Shown here: positions 56,865 through 64,000 of the stretch, one piece after another
How positions within the stretch are numbered: the stretch's first letter is position 1
How the letters are laid out: the number at the start of each line of letters is the position of its first letter
Assembly: GCF_022557175.1 (NCBI RefSeq)
Contig: NZ_CP092915.1
Location: forward strand, 1-64,000
Length of the DNA stretch: 64,000 nucleotides
Origin: Mycolicibacterium sp. YH-1
GTDB lineage: Bacteria; Actinomycetota; Actinomycetes; Mycobacteriales; Mycobacteriaceae
Direction of reading: 5' to 3'
The notes under the pieces: generated by a model
What the model saw: only the letters and a program-made list of their open reading frames with translations
Told to the model about the DNA's origin: nothing
Database searches by the model: none
Program-made: the position numbers and the translations under genes

Positions 56865-59495
56865 GTGGCCGTCGTCGATGACCGGGGTCGTTCGGACACA
56901 GAGGCTCCGCCTACGAGCGAGGAATACGGCCGTCAGCCGCCTCAGGACATGGCCGCCGAGCAATCGGTACTGGGCGGCATGCTGCTGTCCAAGGACGCCA
57001 TCGCCGACGTCTTGGAGTCGCTGCGGCCGGGCGACTTCTATCGTCCCGCGCACCAGAACGTCTACGACGCGATCCTCGACCTCTACGGCCGCGGTGAGCC
57101 CGCCGACGCCGTCACCGTCGCCGCCGAACTCGATCGCCGGGGACACCTCAAGCGCGTCGGCGGACACCCCTATCTGCACACCCTGATCTCCACCGTGCCG
57201 ACTGCGGCCAACGCCGGCTTCTACGCGGGAATCGTCGCCGAGAAGGCGATGCTGCGCAGGCTTGTGGAGGCCGGTACGCGCGTCGTGCAGTACGGCTACG
57301 CCGGCGCCGAGGGTGCGGAGGTCGCCCAGGTGGTGGACCGCGCACAGGCCGAGGTCTACGCCGTCACCGACGGGCGCACGTCCGAGGACTTCGTGGTGCT
57401 CGAGGACCTGCTGCAGCCGACGATGGATGAGATCGACGCGATCGCCTCCCACGGTGGTGTGTCGCGAGGTGTGCCGACGGGCTTCACCGAACTCGACGAG
57501 GTGACCAACGGGCTGCATGGCGGCCAGATGATCGTCGTCGCGGCGCGGCCGGGTGTGGGCAAGGCTTTGGCGCTCGACACCCCGCTGCCGACGCCGTCCG
57601 GCTGGACGACCATGGGCGAGGTCGCGGTCGGCGATCACGTCATCGGAGCCGACGGACTGCCGACGCGGGTTGTTGCGGCCACCGAGGTCATGGTCGGGCG
57701 GCCGTGCTTCGAGGTCGAGTTCTCCGATGGCACGGTGATCGTCGCGGACGAGCAGCACCAGTGGCTCACCGACACCCGCGCCTCCCGTAAGTCCGCGCAG
57801 GCCGCGGCGGTCGGTTACAACCGGACCAAGAATCAGCGCACGTTCGCCGAGGTGCGCACCACGGGCGAGATCGCGGAGACTCTGCGCTGCCCGACAGTCG
57901 ACCAGCGTTTGAACCACTCGGTCACGAACGCCAAGGCAATTCAAGGCCCCGAGCGCGAACTGCTTGTGCCCCCGTACACGCTGGGCGCCTGGTTGGGCGA
58001 CGGCACTACGGCCTCTGCCCAACTCACCTCGGCCGATCCCGAGATCGTCATGCGCATCGAGGCCGAAGGTTCTGTGGCGCGGAAGTCCGCGTCGGCCATC
58101 TACCGCTACCAGTTGCTGCTGCCTGAAGAGCCGGCCCTGGATTCGCGAGCCTGCGTAGTCTGCGGCACCGAGTTCGTGCCGCAGACCAGTCAGGTCCGGA
58201 CGTGTGGACGCAGCTGCGGCGGGCGTGCGCGCTTCATCTCGCAACCAGTGCCTGCACCGACCTGCTCGCGATGCGGGGGAACGTCGTGTGGGCTGCGGCT
58301 GTGCCAGCCGTGCCGCAATGCCGTCGGTACGCTGCAGGGCAGGCTCCGCACCATCGGCGTGCTCGGGAACAAGCACATCCCCATCGACTACTTGCGGGCA
58401 TCCGAGGCGCAACGACGGTCTCTGCTGGCGGGCCTGCTCGACACCGACGGAACGGTGACTGCCGGTGGGTCCGTGCAGTTCTCGGTCACCAATCCGGTGT
58501 TGGCACATGACTTCGCTGAATTGGTGGTGAGCCTCGGCTATCGAGCCCAGACCTCGACAAAGAGGGTCAAGGGTCGCAGCGAGGCATCGTCGGTCGCGTA
58601 CACGATCACCTTCGCGACCGAGGACGAGGTCTTCGGTTTGCACCGAAAGGCCGTGCTGCACAAGGAACGGCGCGCCGCGGCGAACACGGCACGGTCAGGT
58701 TCGAGGTTCATCGTCGACGTCAGGGCCATCGAGAGCGTCCCGGTCCGGTGCGTCGAGGTCGACAATGTCGACCACATGTACCTGGCCAGCCACGCGATGG
58801 TGCCGACGCACAACTCGACGCTGGGCCTGGATTTCCTGCGGTCGTGCTCCATCAAGAATCGTATGGCGAGCATCCTGTTCTCGCTCGAGATGAGCAAGAC
58901 CGAGATCGTCATGCGTCTGCTGTCGGCAGAGGCGAAGATCAAGCTCGCCGACATGCGCTCGGGCAATATGAGCGACGACGACTGGACCAAGTTGGCGCGC
59001 CGCATGAGCGAGATCAGCGAGGCGCCACTGTTCATCGACGATTCGCCGAACCTGACGATGATGGAGATCCGCGCGAAGTCGCGCCGGCTGGCGCAGAAGT
59101 CGGATCTACGACTCATCGTCATCGACTACCTACAGCTGATGTCCTCGGGCAAGAAGGTCGAGTCCCGCCAGCAGGAGGTCTCCGAACTGTCCAGGAACAT
59201 CAAGCTTTTGGCGAAGGAACTCAGCGTCCCAGTGGTCGCCATGAGCCAGCTGAACCGTGGCCCCGAGCAGCGCACCGACAAGAAGCCACAGCTCTCCGAT
59301 CTCCGCGAGTCGGGCAGCATCGAGCAGGATGCCGACATGGTCGTCCTGCTGAATAGGCCCGATGCCTTCGAGCGCGACGACCCGCGCGGCGGCGAGGCTG
59401 ATCTCATCATCGCCAAACACCGTGCCGGACCGACGAAGACGATTACCGTCGCGCACCAGCTGCATTTGTCGCGGTTTACGAATATGGCGCACTGA
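56865..59495 (+). CDS. dnaB: Replicative DNA helicase DnaB with intein
   Basis: An 876-residue precursor. Removal of a 417-residue intein leaves a 459-residue DnaB, the hexameric fork helicase. The N-terminal domain has PPQDMAAEQSVLGGMLLSKDA and GDFYRPAHQNVYDAI (blocks). The Walker A loop is split: ARPGVGK before the intein and STLGLDFLR after it. Downstream come LFSLEMSKTEIVMRL, DLRLIVIDYLQLMSSG and SQLNRGPEQRTDKKPQLSDLRESG (blocks). Without splicing the ATPase site cannot form, so helicase activity depends on intein removal. The GTG start lies 13 bases after GGAGG. Confidence 0.95.
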   Translation: MAVVDDRGRSDTEAPPTSEEYGRQPPQDMAAEQSVLGGMLLSKDAIADVLESLRPGDFYRPAHQNVYDAILDLYGRGEPADAVTVAAELDRRGHLKRVGGHPYLHTLISTVPTAANAGFYAGIVAEKAMLRRLVEAGTRVVQYGYAGAEGAEVAQVVDRAQAEVYAVTDGRTSEDFVVLEDLLQPTMDEIDAIASHGGVSRGVPTGFTELDEVTNGLHGGQMIVVAARPGVGKALALDTPLPTPSGWTTMGEVAVGDHVIGADGLPTRVVAATEVMVGRPCFEVEFSDGTVIVADEQHQWLTDTRASRKSAQAAAVGYNRTKNQRTFAEVRTTGEIAETLRCPTVDQRLNHSVTNAKAIQGPERELLVPPYTLGAWLGDGTTASAQLTSADPEIVMRIEAEGSVARKSASAIYRYQLLLPEEPALDSRACVVCGTEFVPQTSQVRTCGRSCGGRARFISQPVPAPTCSRCGGTSCGLRLCQPCRNAVGTLQGRLRTIGVLGNKHIPIDYLRASEAQRRSLLAGLLDTDGTVTAGGSVQFSVTNPVLAHDFAELVVSLGYRAQTSTKRVKGRSEASSVAYTITFATEDEVFGLHRKAVLHKERRAAANTARSGSRFIVDVRAIESVPVRCVEVDNVDHMYLASHAMVPTHNSTLGLDFLRSCSIKNRMASILFSLEMSKTEIVMRLLSAEAKIKLADMRSGNMSDDDWTKLARRMSEISEAPLFIDDSPNLTMMEIRAKSRRLAQKSDLRLIVIDYLQLMSSGKKVESRQQEVSELSRNIKLLAKELSVPVVAMSQLNRGPEQRTDKKPQLSDLRESGSIEQDADMVVLLNRPDAFERDDPRGGEADLIIAKHRAGPTKTITVAHQLHLSRFTNMAH
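57564..58814 (+). mobile_element. DnaB intein, class 3, with LAGLIDADG endonuclease
   Basis: The 417-residue insert lies between GVGK and ST of the Walker A motif. It starts with Ala (ALALDTPLPTPSGWTTM) instead of Cys or Ser and ends VPTHN before Ser. It has the class 3 trio: Trp in EQHQW (block B), Cys in VPVRCVEVDN (block F) and Thr in VPTHN (block G). A dodecapeptide-type homing endonuclease is shown by LGAWLGDGT and LLAGLLDTDGT. Between them is a Cys-rich insert (CVVCGTEF, TCGRSCGG, CSRCGGTSC, LCQPC). In M. smegmatis the DnaB-1 intein is also class 3. Confidence 0.9.
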
Positions 59496-59512
59496 GAGTC
59501 GTTGGCTGTAGG

Positions 59513-59552
59513 TTCTCAAACTCGATGTCCCATTCTCAAATTCAATGTCCCA
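59513..59552. repeat. Two tandem 20-bp repeats, possible transposon end
   Basis: 59513-59532 and 59533-59552 are direct repeats of the form TTCTCAAA-CTCG/TTCA-ATGTCCCA, identical at 18 of 20 positions. A TGT lies just outside at 59507. A weaker related stretch with an inverted TGTCC/GGACA follows at about 59556-59570. They begin 18 bp beyond the dnaB stop. Arrays of about 20-bp sites inside a TGT terminus are typical of Tn7/Mu-type element ends that bind the transposase. The remaining gap to 59806 holds no gene I can support; an ACCGA/TCGGT inverted repeat lies near 59749-59761. Confidence 0.6.
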
Positions 59553-59806
59553 CTCATGTCCATTGGGACACGCTCATGAGACTGAGTCACTGGTCGGAAG
59601 ATCGGTGAGACGTTACTGAGGCGGTTACCGGCTTAGCCTTGACGCATGTCAGCGATGTGGCGAGTCGCAGCCTGACGGATCTCGGCGCGAGGCCGGAGGA
59701 GAACTAGGCTGGCCGAAGCGGGCGGAACTGCAATGCACGTTAGTCCGACCGACAATCGGTTAGGCTGATCCGCCCTAATGCGACTCTGAATCGGAAGTTC
59801 GGAAAT

Positions 59807-62800
59807 TTGAGCATCTCTATCCCCGTCGTCAAAGTCCTATGGTCTCGTGCACTCAACCAATGTGCCTTCCCGACGTGCCTACAGTCGCTGACCGAGGACT
59901 CTTTACACGCTGAGACGGGCGAGACGCTTACGAACCCGATTGGGGAGCAGGCGCACATCCGCTCCTACAAAACTAACGGGCCTCGCTACGACGCGGATTA
60001 TCCAAAGGAGAGGCTTCACGCCTACGAAAACCTCATTCTTCTTTGTCCAACTCATCACGAGATGGTCGATGCGAACAAAGGCGCAGCCTATACAGTTGCA
60101 GATCTCATCGCGATGCGCGGAACGCATGAGCGGAGGGCCAAGCGGAAAAGCGAACTTGATTCGACCCTCAATAAATATGTGGCGCAGCGGTTTGCGCGTG
60201 AAGATCAGGTGTTGTTCGAGCAAGTCGATTTGAACGGCCCTAGTGTCGACTCACTCTTCGTGGATGTGCCGTTTGCGTGTCGGCCTGACGCTGCCATCGC
60301 CGAGTTAATGCAGCGCATCGCTCTGGAAGCACCCGGTGACGTGTCCTCGGATGAAACTTCAGAAGGCTACGTTGTTACCGGGGCCGCGCAGGCTGTATTA
60401 CATCCGGAATGGAGAAGCAACGCCCTGCTGATTGGCGGACCAGGGCAGGGAAAGTCGACGCTCCTGCAGTACGTGTGTCAGTTCTATCGTGCTCGAATCC
60501 TTCGCAACGACCTCTACACAGGCCAGGCGCAACAACTGCGCGACATCACGGCGGCGGATCGCGTCCCCATTCGCCTAGATCTGCGTGAATATGCGAAATG
60601 GGCTAGCAACGTCCCGGCGGCCGCGAAAGGCGATAAAGGAAGCCGCAAGAAGGCCCGTGCTACACAGGAATCTTCGTGGAAAACAATCGAGGAGTACATC
60701 GCAAGCGAAATCAGTCGAGACAGCGGCGGACGAACGTTCAAGGTCGAAGACCTCGGAATCCTTGTCTCGACCAGATCTGTTCTGCTCGCGCTCGACGGTC
60801 TAGATGAAGTTGCGAATCTCAAGTTCCGCGAAGAAGTGAGTACGCAGATCGTCGACACTCAAGTTCGGCTTGATGTTGACGCTGTCGACCTTGTCATTCT
60901 CGTCGCCACCCGCCCAGGAGGGGCCACCTCAGCGTTATGGTCATCTGACAAATTTCCCAAGTTGAATCTTCGGCGCCTCACATATGGTTTGCGGCTGCAG
61001 TACCTCCAACGTTGGGCGGTCGTGGCAAAGTTGTCCGAGCAAGCGACCGACAAGCTGCAGCGGACCTTCCTGGAGAATCAACACGTCCCCCATATCCGCG
61101 AACTCGGTTCATACCCAATGCAACTCGCGATTCTGCTGCACTTGCTGCATCGCCGACAGCTGCTCCCGCAGCGGCGCACCGAGCTGTACAGCGAGTACGT
61201 CAAGACCTTCCTCGACCGAGAGCAGCGCGAAGACAAAGAGCCACTGCTCGCCGAAGAACGCCAGGTAATCGAGGACATCCACGCATACATAGGATGGTTC
61301 ATCCATACCCAAGCCGAAGAAGGGAAGAACTCGGGGACCATCCGGCGCGGCGAACTCAAGGCTCTTCTGCGCGATCATCTGCAAGGCCGGGACGACGGAC
61401 AAGCTCTCGCTGAGAGTTTGTTCTCGGCGTTCACCACTCGCGTCCTATGTCTTGTGGAAAAGGACCCTGGGTCCGGCGAGTTTCAGTTCGATGTCCAGTC
61501 ACTTCGGGAGTACTTCGCAGCCGTCTACATCTTCGACGAGGCGGGCCGTGACTCACGGGACGACTGCCTCGTTGCTCTATTGAAGAGACCTTACTGGTCC
61601 AATGTCTGCAGGTTCTTCGTGGGCAAGTATTCCAAGGGCGAAGTCCGCGGCATGCGCGCTGTGCTTCAAGACATCAACTCGGAGAAACTGTTTGGCCTGC
61701 ACCCCATGTTGCGATCCACAGCGACACTCTTTCTGAACGATCGCACATTCGAAGGTCAGAAAGACGGCCCCATACAGGAAGTCGTCGACTTCATTCTCGA
61801 CGGTCCCGGCGTCGTGCTCGCTGTAGACGGGCTGTTGGACGTGGCAGGCTCGGCACTCGAATTCTCCGATCGCGCAGGACGAGTTCAAGCCATCCGTCAC
61901 CTGAAGGCGCGCCTAGAGTGCTATCCGCAGGCCAATGTGCAAGTAGCGTTGATTGCTAGCCTTCGGCGTCACGCGACAAAGGCTGATGGTATCGCCGAGT
62001 GGTGGTGGGGTCGTTTCGAGCAAACGTCGCGGTGGTTTGAAATAGCGAGTGGGTTAGGCGTTCTCGGCAACCTCGGAACGAATGACGAAGAGCGATTGGC
62101 TTTGCTCCTCCAACAGTACGCATCAGGCTCGCGTTGGGTAGTCGAGCTTCTGGGCGCCGGCGGATACACCGGATCAGGCGACGGTGTCCTAGGCGTCGTC
62201 AAAGACGAGATCAATGACGGTGCCGTGGAAACGATTCGTACTGTGGCTGCGTCGTCATCGCTTGGACGCATGCTGACTGGCGCGCGGGCGGCGACGACCC
62301 GCTCGGAGCCGGCGCCCGCAGACAACGCTGGCGAGACCTCGCGTCGGAGGGTGCGAAACAAGGCTAAAGCCACTGTGCTGTCCGGCATTGTCGAATCCAT
62401 GGAAGAACTGCGAGTTCGCCCATCGGCGGCTACATCTACGACCGACTGGCAGCGCCGTCTTCTTAGTGTCGCCAACGTCTGGGGTGACGGGTGGGTACTT
62501 CGCCAGGCGATCGCCGCCATACCTGAAGAGTCTGACCTCGATCAGATCGCCGCGATCACGCAGGCAAAACACCCTGTAGTGCACGCGGCTCTGCTAACAG
62601 AGACCGAAGCACGAGAGCACCGCAAAGAAGCGTCATGGTGGCGCGAAGGCATCGACCACGCCACTGTTGACATCGAAGTTCGACACTGGATCTTCTCGCT
62701 TCTGACGCGAGCAACCTCCAATGTGGTGATCGAACTGGCTGATCAACTCGTCGCTGTTCTCCAGCCGCTATCGGCGAAGCACTTCGACGCACTCCAAGAG

Positions 62801-63268
62801 GCGATTTATCGCTTCCGGAAGACGACGTCAAGTGGCGAGTTGGTGTTGCAGGACGCGCTGCGGATGCAGCGCATCAAGTTGTCGCCCAAGGCGCTTTGGC
62901 TGTTGCGCGGGATAGCAACTGAAGCGAGCGTCGCCTGGATCGACAAGCGCTTGGCTGAGTCTCCCGACAAACTTCTCTCGCCGGGTATCGGCGATCTGCG
63001 CGAGTTGGCGAGGATCTCGGCCGGAGGGAAGGTGATCAAATTCGAGAAATTCCAGGGCCTGCGCGCTTCCCTCCCGTCAGGTGGATGGGCCAGCGACACA
63101 AGGGTGGGTGCCCTGAGTTCGACGCTCGCCGAGAAGGTTCTCCGGCAGCCTCACGATTGGCCCGGCGATCTGGTGCAGCGCGCAGTAGAGAACGTTGAGG
63201 AACGGATGCTATCGGCAATTGAACCCGTGGCTGTGGTTGCTCGCCATGAGAATTGGTTTGGCGAGTAG
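59807..63268 (+). CDS. HNH nuclease-NACHT/STAND NTPase fusion, likely phage defence
   Basis: A 1153-residue protein. Residues 1-115 form an HNH nuclease-type domain with CAFPTC (19-24), GEQAHIRS (His50), AYENLILLCPTHHEMVD (Asn75, Cys80, His83, His84). A NACHT-type NTPase follows: Walker A LLIGGPGQGKST (207-218), Walker B LLALDGLDEV (326-335) and VATRPGG (366-372). The last 700 residues look helical, possibly HEAT-like repeats serving as sensor. The TTG start follows GGAAGTTCGGAA. Base composition is less GC-rich than the neighbours. A defence role is inferred from architecture and its mobile setting; a nuclease freed on phage recognition is the expected mode. Confidence 0.8.
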   Translation: MSISIPVVKVLWSRALNQCAFPTCLQSLTEDSLHAETGETLTNPIGEQAHIRSYKTNGPRYDADYPKERLHAYENLILLCPTHHEMVDANKGAAYTVADLIAMRGTHERRAKRKSELDSTLNKYVAQRFAREDQVLFEQVDLNGPSVDSLFVDVPFACRPDAAIAELMQRIALEAPGDVSSDETSEGYVVTGAAQAVLHPEWRSNALLIGGPGQGKSTLLQYVCQFYRARILRNDLYTGQAQQLRDITAADRVPIRLDLREYAKWASNVPAAAKGDKGSRKKARATQESSWKTIEEYIASEISRDSGGRTFKVEDLGILVSTRSVLLALDGLDEVANLKFREEVSTQIVDTQVRLDVDAVDLVILVATRPGGATSALWSSDKFPKLNLRRLTYGLRLQYLQRWAVVAKLSEQATDKLQRTFLENQHVPHIRELGSYPMQLAILLHLLHRRQLLPQRRTELYSEYVKTFLDREQREDKEPLLAEERQVIEDIHAYIGWFIHTQAEEGKNSGTIRRGELKALLRDHLQGRDDGQALAESLFSAFTTRVLCLVEKDPGSGEFQFDVQSLREYFAAVYIFDEAGRDSRDDCLVALLKRPYWSNVCRFFVGKYSKGEVRGMRAVLQDINSEKLFGLHPMLRSTATLFLNDRTFEGQKDGPIQEVVDFILDGPGVVLAVDGLLDVAGSALEFSDRAGRVQAIRHLKARLECYPQANVQVALIASLRRHATKADGIAEWWWGRFEQTSRWFEIASGLGVLGNLGTNDEERLALLLQQYASGSRWVVELLGAGGYTGSGDGVLGVVKDEINDGAVETIRTVAASSSLGRMLTGARAATTRSEPAPADNAGETSRRRVRNKAKATVLSGIVESMEELRVRPSAATSTTDWQRRLLSVANVWGDGWVLRQAIAAIPEESDLDQIAAITQAKHPVVHAALLTETEAREHRKEASWWREGIDHATVDIEVRHWIFSLLTRATSNVVIELADQLVAVLQPLSAKHFDALQEAIYRFRKTTSSGELVLQDALRMQRIKLSPKALWLLRGIATEASVAWIDKRLAESPDKLLSPGIGDLRELARISAGGKVIKFEKFQGLRASLPSGGWASDTRVGALSSTLAEKVLRQPHDWPGDLVQRAVENVEERMLSAIEPVAVVARHENWFGE

Positions 63269-63774
63269 GGACATCGGAGCCTTGCCTCGCACCGTGGAGT
63301 TGCATTGGCCAGCCTGCTGATCGGCTGGGATCGAGTAAATGCACCGCCAGCCGTGCCTTGGGAACAACACGGTGGCAACGGAGTTACCGCTTCGGTGTCG
63401 CGCAGGTAGTTCTGATCACGCTGAGATAGTTGGAGCTCACCCGGTCGCGGAGTGGTGAAGTTCCCCCCTCGTCGCCACCACGCTGGCGTGCCCGGATCGG
63501 CGAACAAGGTCGCGGTACGGCAGTCAGTCGGGCCAGACGGCTAAAGCGGGCCAACAGGACTCCGCAGGTGAGACCGGACTAGCTGTGGAACCGTGCACCA
63601 CAAACTTCGAAGAATGGCGCCCGTACCCCGACCCCGTCCTTGTAGGCACGGCAACAACTCAACATAAAGCCCTGATCTCGTTTGTGTTCCGATCCGCTAA
63701 CGACTATGGCTCGGCGTACTTGTGTGGGTTCACGCTGGTCGGGATCCTCAATTGCGTGGAGTGGCCGTGTCGTC
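63269..63774. other. Gap between the HNH-NACHT gene and the tnsA-like gene
   Basis: A 506-bp stretch. I found no supported gene. A GTG-started open frame at 63585-63812 (75 codons, no ribosome-binding site) is not convincing. No copy of the 20-bp end repeats or clear terminator is visible. It presumably holds the promoter of the following gene. Confidence 0.5.
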
Positions 63775-64000
63775 ATGAGAAGCTCGGGAAACAAGGACGG
63801 TGCCGAGTCTGACTCGACCATTCGTCTGTGTGTCCGTGGTGGTGACGGTGTTGTCCGCGAGATCCCGATGCATCAGGCGACCCCAGCGATGTTTCGAGAT
63901 GTTCTGCCGTGGCGAACGTTTCGTTGGTTCTACGGGCAGCGTCACTACTCGGGCAGCTATTGGGCCTCAACGATGGCTGCCCATGTTATTTATGAGTCAC
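63775..64000 (+). CDS. TnsA-like transposase endonuclease, N-terminal part (cut by window edge)
   Basis: The first 75 codons are present. After a polar start comes MHQATPAMFRDVLPWRTFRW and FYGQRHYSGSYWASTMAAHV followed by IYES, which resembles the N-terminus of actinobacterial TnsA-like heteromeric transposase endonuclease subunits (the usual continuation is a description of the LxFDP-type segment). TnsA cuts the 5' ends of a Tn7-like transposon in partnership with TnsB. Only the beginning is visible and catalytic residues lie beyond the edge, so the call rests on remembered family resemblance. TnsB and TnsC genes would be expected next. Confidence 0.6.
   Translation, partial: MRSSGNKDGAESDSTIRLCVRGGDGVVREIPMHQATPAMFRDVLPWRTFRWFYGQRHYSGSYWASTMAAHVIYES

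Noticed and set aside
56862..58661. A 599-codon open frame antisense to dnaB and its intein
   Set aside because: Low-complexity Arg/Gly/His-rich translation with no family features; dnaB and the intein motifs explain the region.
59496..59806. tRNA gene as an integration site behind dnaB
   Set aside because: No cloverleaf-forming sequence or conserved tRNA arm (GGTTCGAATC-type) is present in this gap.
63585..63812. A 75-codon plus-strand frame before the tnsA-like gene
   Set aside because: GTG start without a ribosome-binding site, overlaps the better-supported tnsA-like start and shows no family features.

Overview
The window is high-GC chromosomal DNA from an actinobacterium of the family Mycobacteriaceae. 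The evidence is the gene set and order around the replication origin: dnaA, dnaN, gnd, rpmH, rnpA, yidD, yidC, khpB, rsmG, parA, parB, cwlM, trxA/trxB, sigM with its anti-sigma factor, a MurJ-pseudokinase fusion, mutT4 and pcnA. A second block follows (TIGR03084 protein, MFS, YqgE, Mtc28, leuS, MarR, GntR, F420-type oxidoreductase, ino1, PadR, ponA1, rpsF-ssb-rpsR-rplI, dnaB). A glucosylglycerate hydrolase gene, and pcnA leading straight into the leuS/ino1/ponA1/dnaB block, suggest a fast-growing Mycolicibacterium-like species rather than M. tuberculosis.

Layout. 1-4.4 kb: end of gnd, dnaN, the oriC spacer and dnaA on the minus strand, with DnaA boxes on both sides of dnaA. 4.4-9.7 kb: a plus-strand run from rpmH to parB with overlapping genes and two perfect parS sites, one containing the rsmG start codon. 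9.8-23.7 kb: cell-envelope and redox genes (cwlM, thioredoxin system, SigM and its anti-sigma factor, MurJ with a C-terminal pseudokinase, a DUF6049 protein), then mutT4 and pcnA. 23.7-29.4 kb: smaller conserved or poorly known genes. 29.6-47 kb: leuS, SDR, glucosylglycerate hydrolase, an amino-acid-type ABC transporter with fused binding protein and permease, regulators, a P450, a Tat-exported PhoX-like protein, an alpha/beta hydrolase and inositol phosphate synthase. 46.8-51.5 kb: DUF5318, ponA1 and a membrane glycosyltransferase. 51.5-54.6 kb: a cobalamin riboswitch driving a BtuFCD-type importer. 54.7-56.4 kb: rpsF-ssb-rpsR-rplI. 56.4-59.5 kb: a cluster of DnaA-box-like sites and dnaB carrying a 417-residue class 3 intein with a cysteine-rich insert.

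The last 4.5 kb differ from the rest. Right after the dnaB stop codon are two directly repeated 20-bp units that look like transposon-end binding sites. Next is a 1153-residue HNH nuclease-NACHT/STAND NTPase protein, a strong candidate for an anti-phage sensor-effector. The window ends inside a gene resembling TnsA-like transposase endonucleases. I read this as the edge of a Tn7-like element inserted behind dnaB with a probable defence gene as cargo; the rest of the element is off the window.

Start codons were chosen from ribosome-binding sites, stop-start overlaps and remembered homologues. Several genes use GTG or TTG. No tRNA, rRNA, CRISPR array or complete insertion sequence was recognised.
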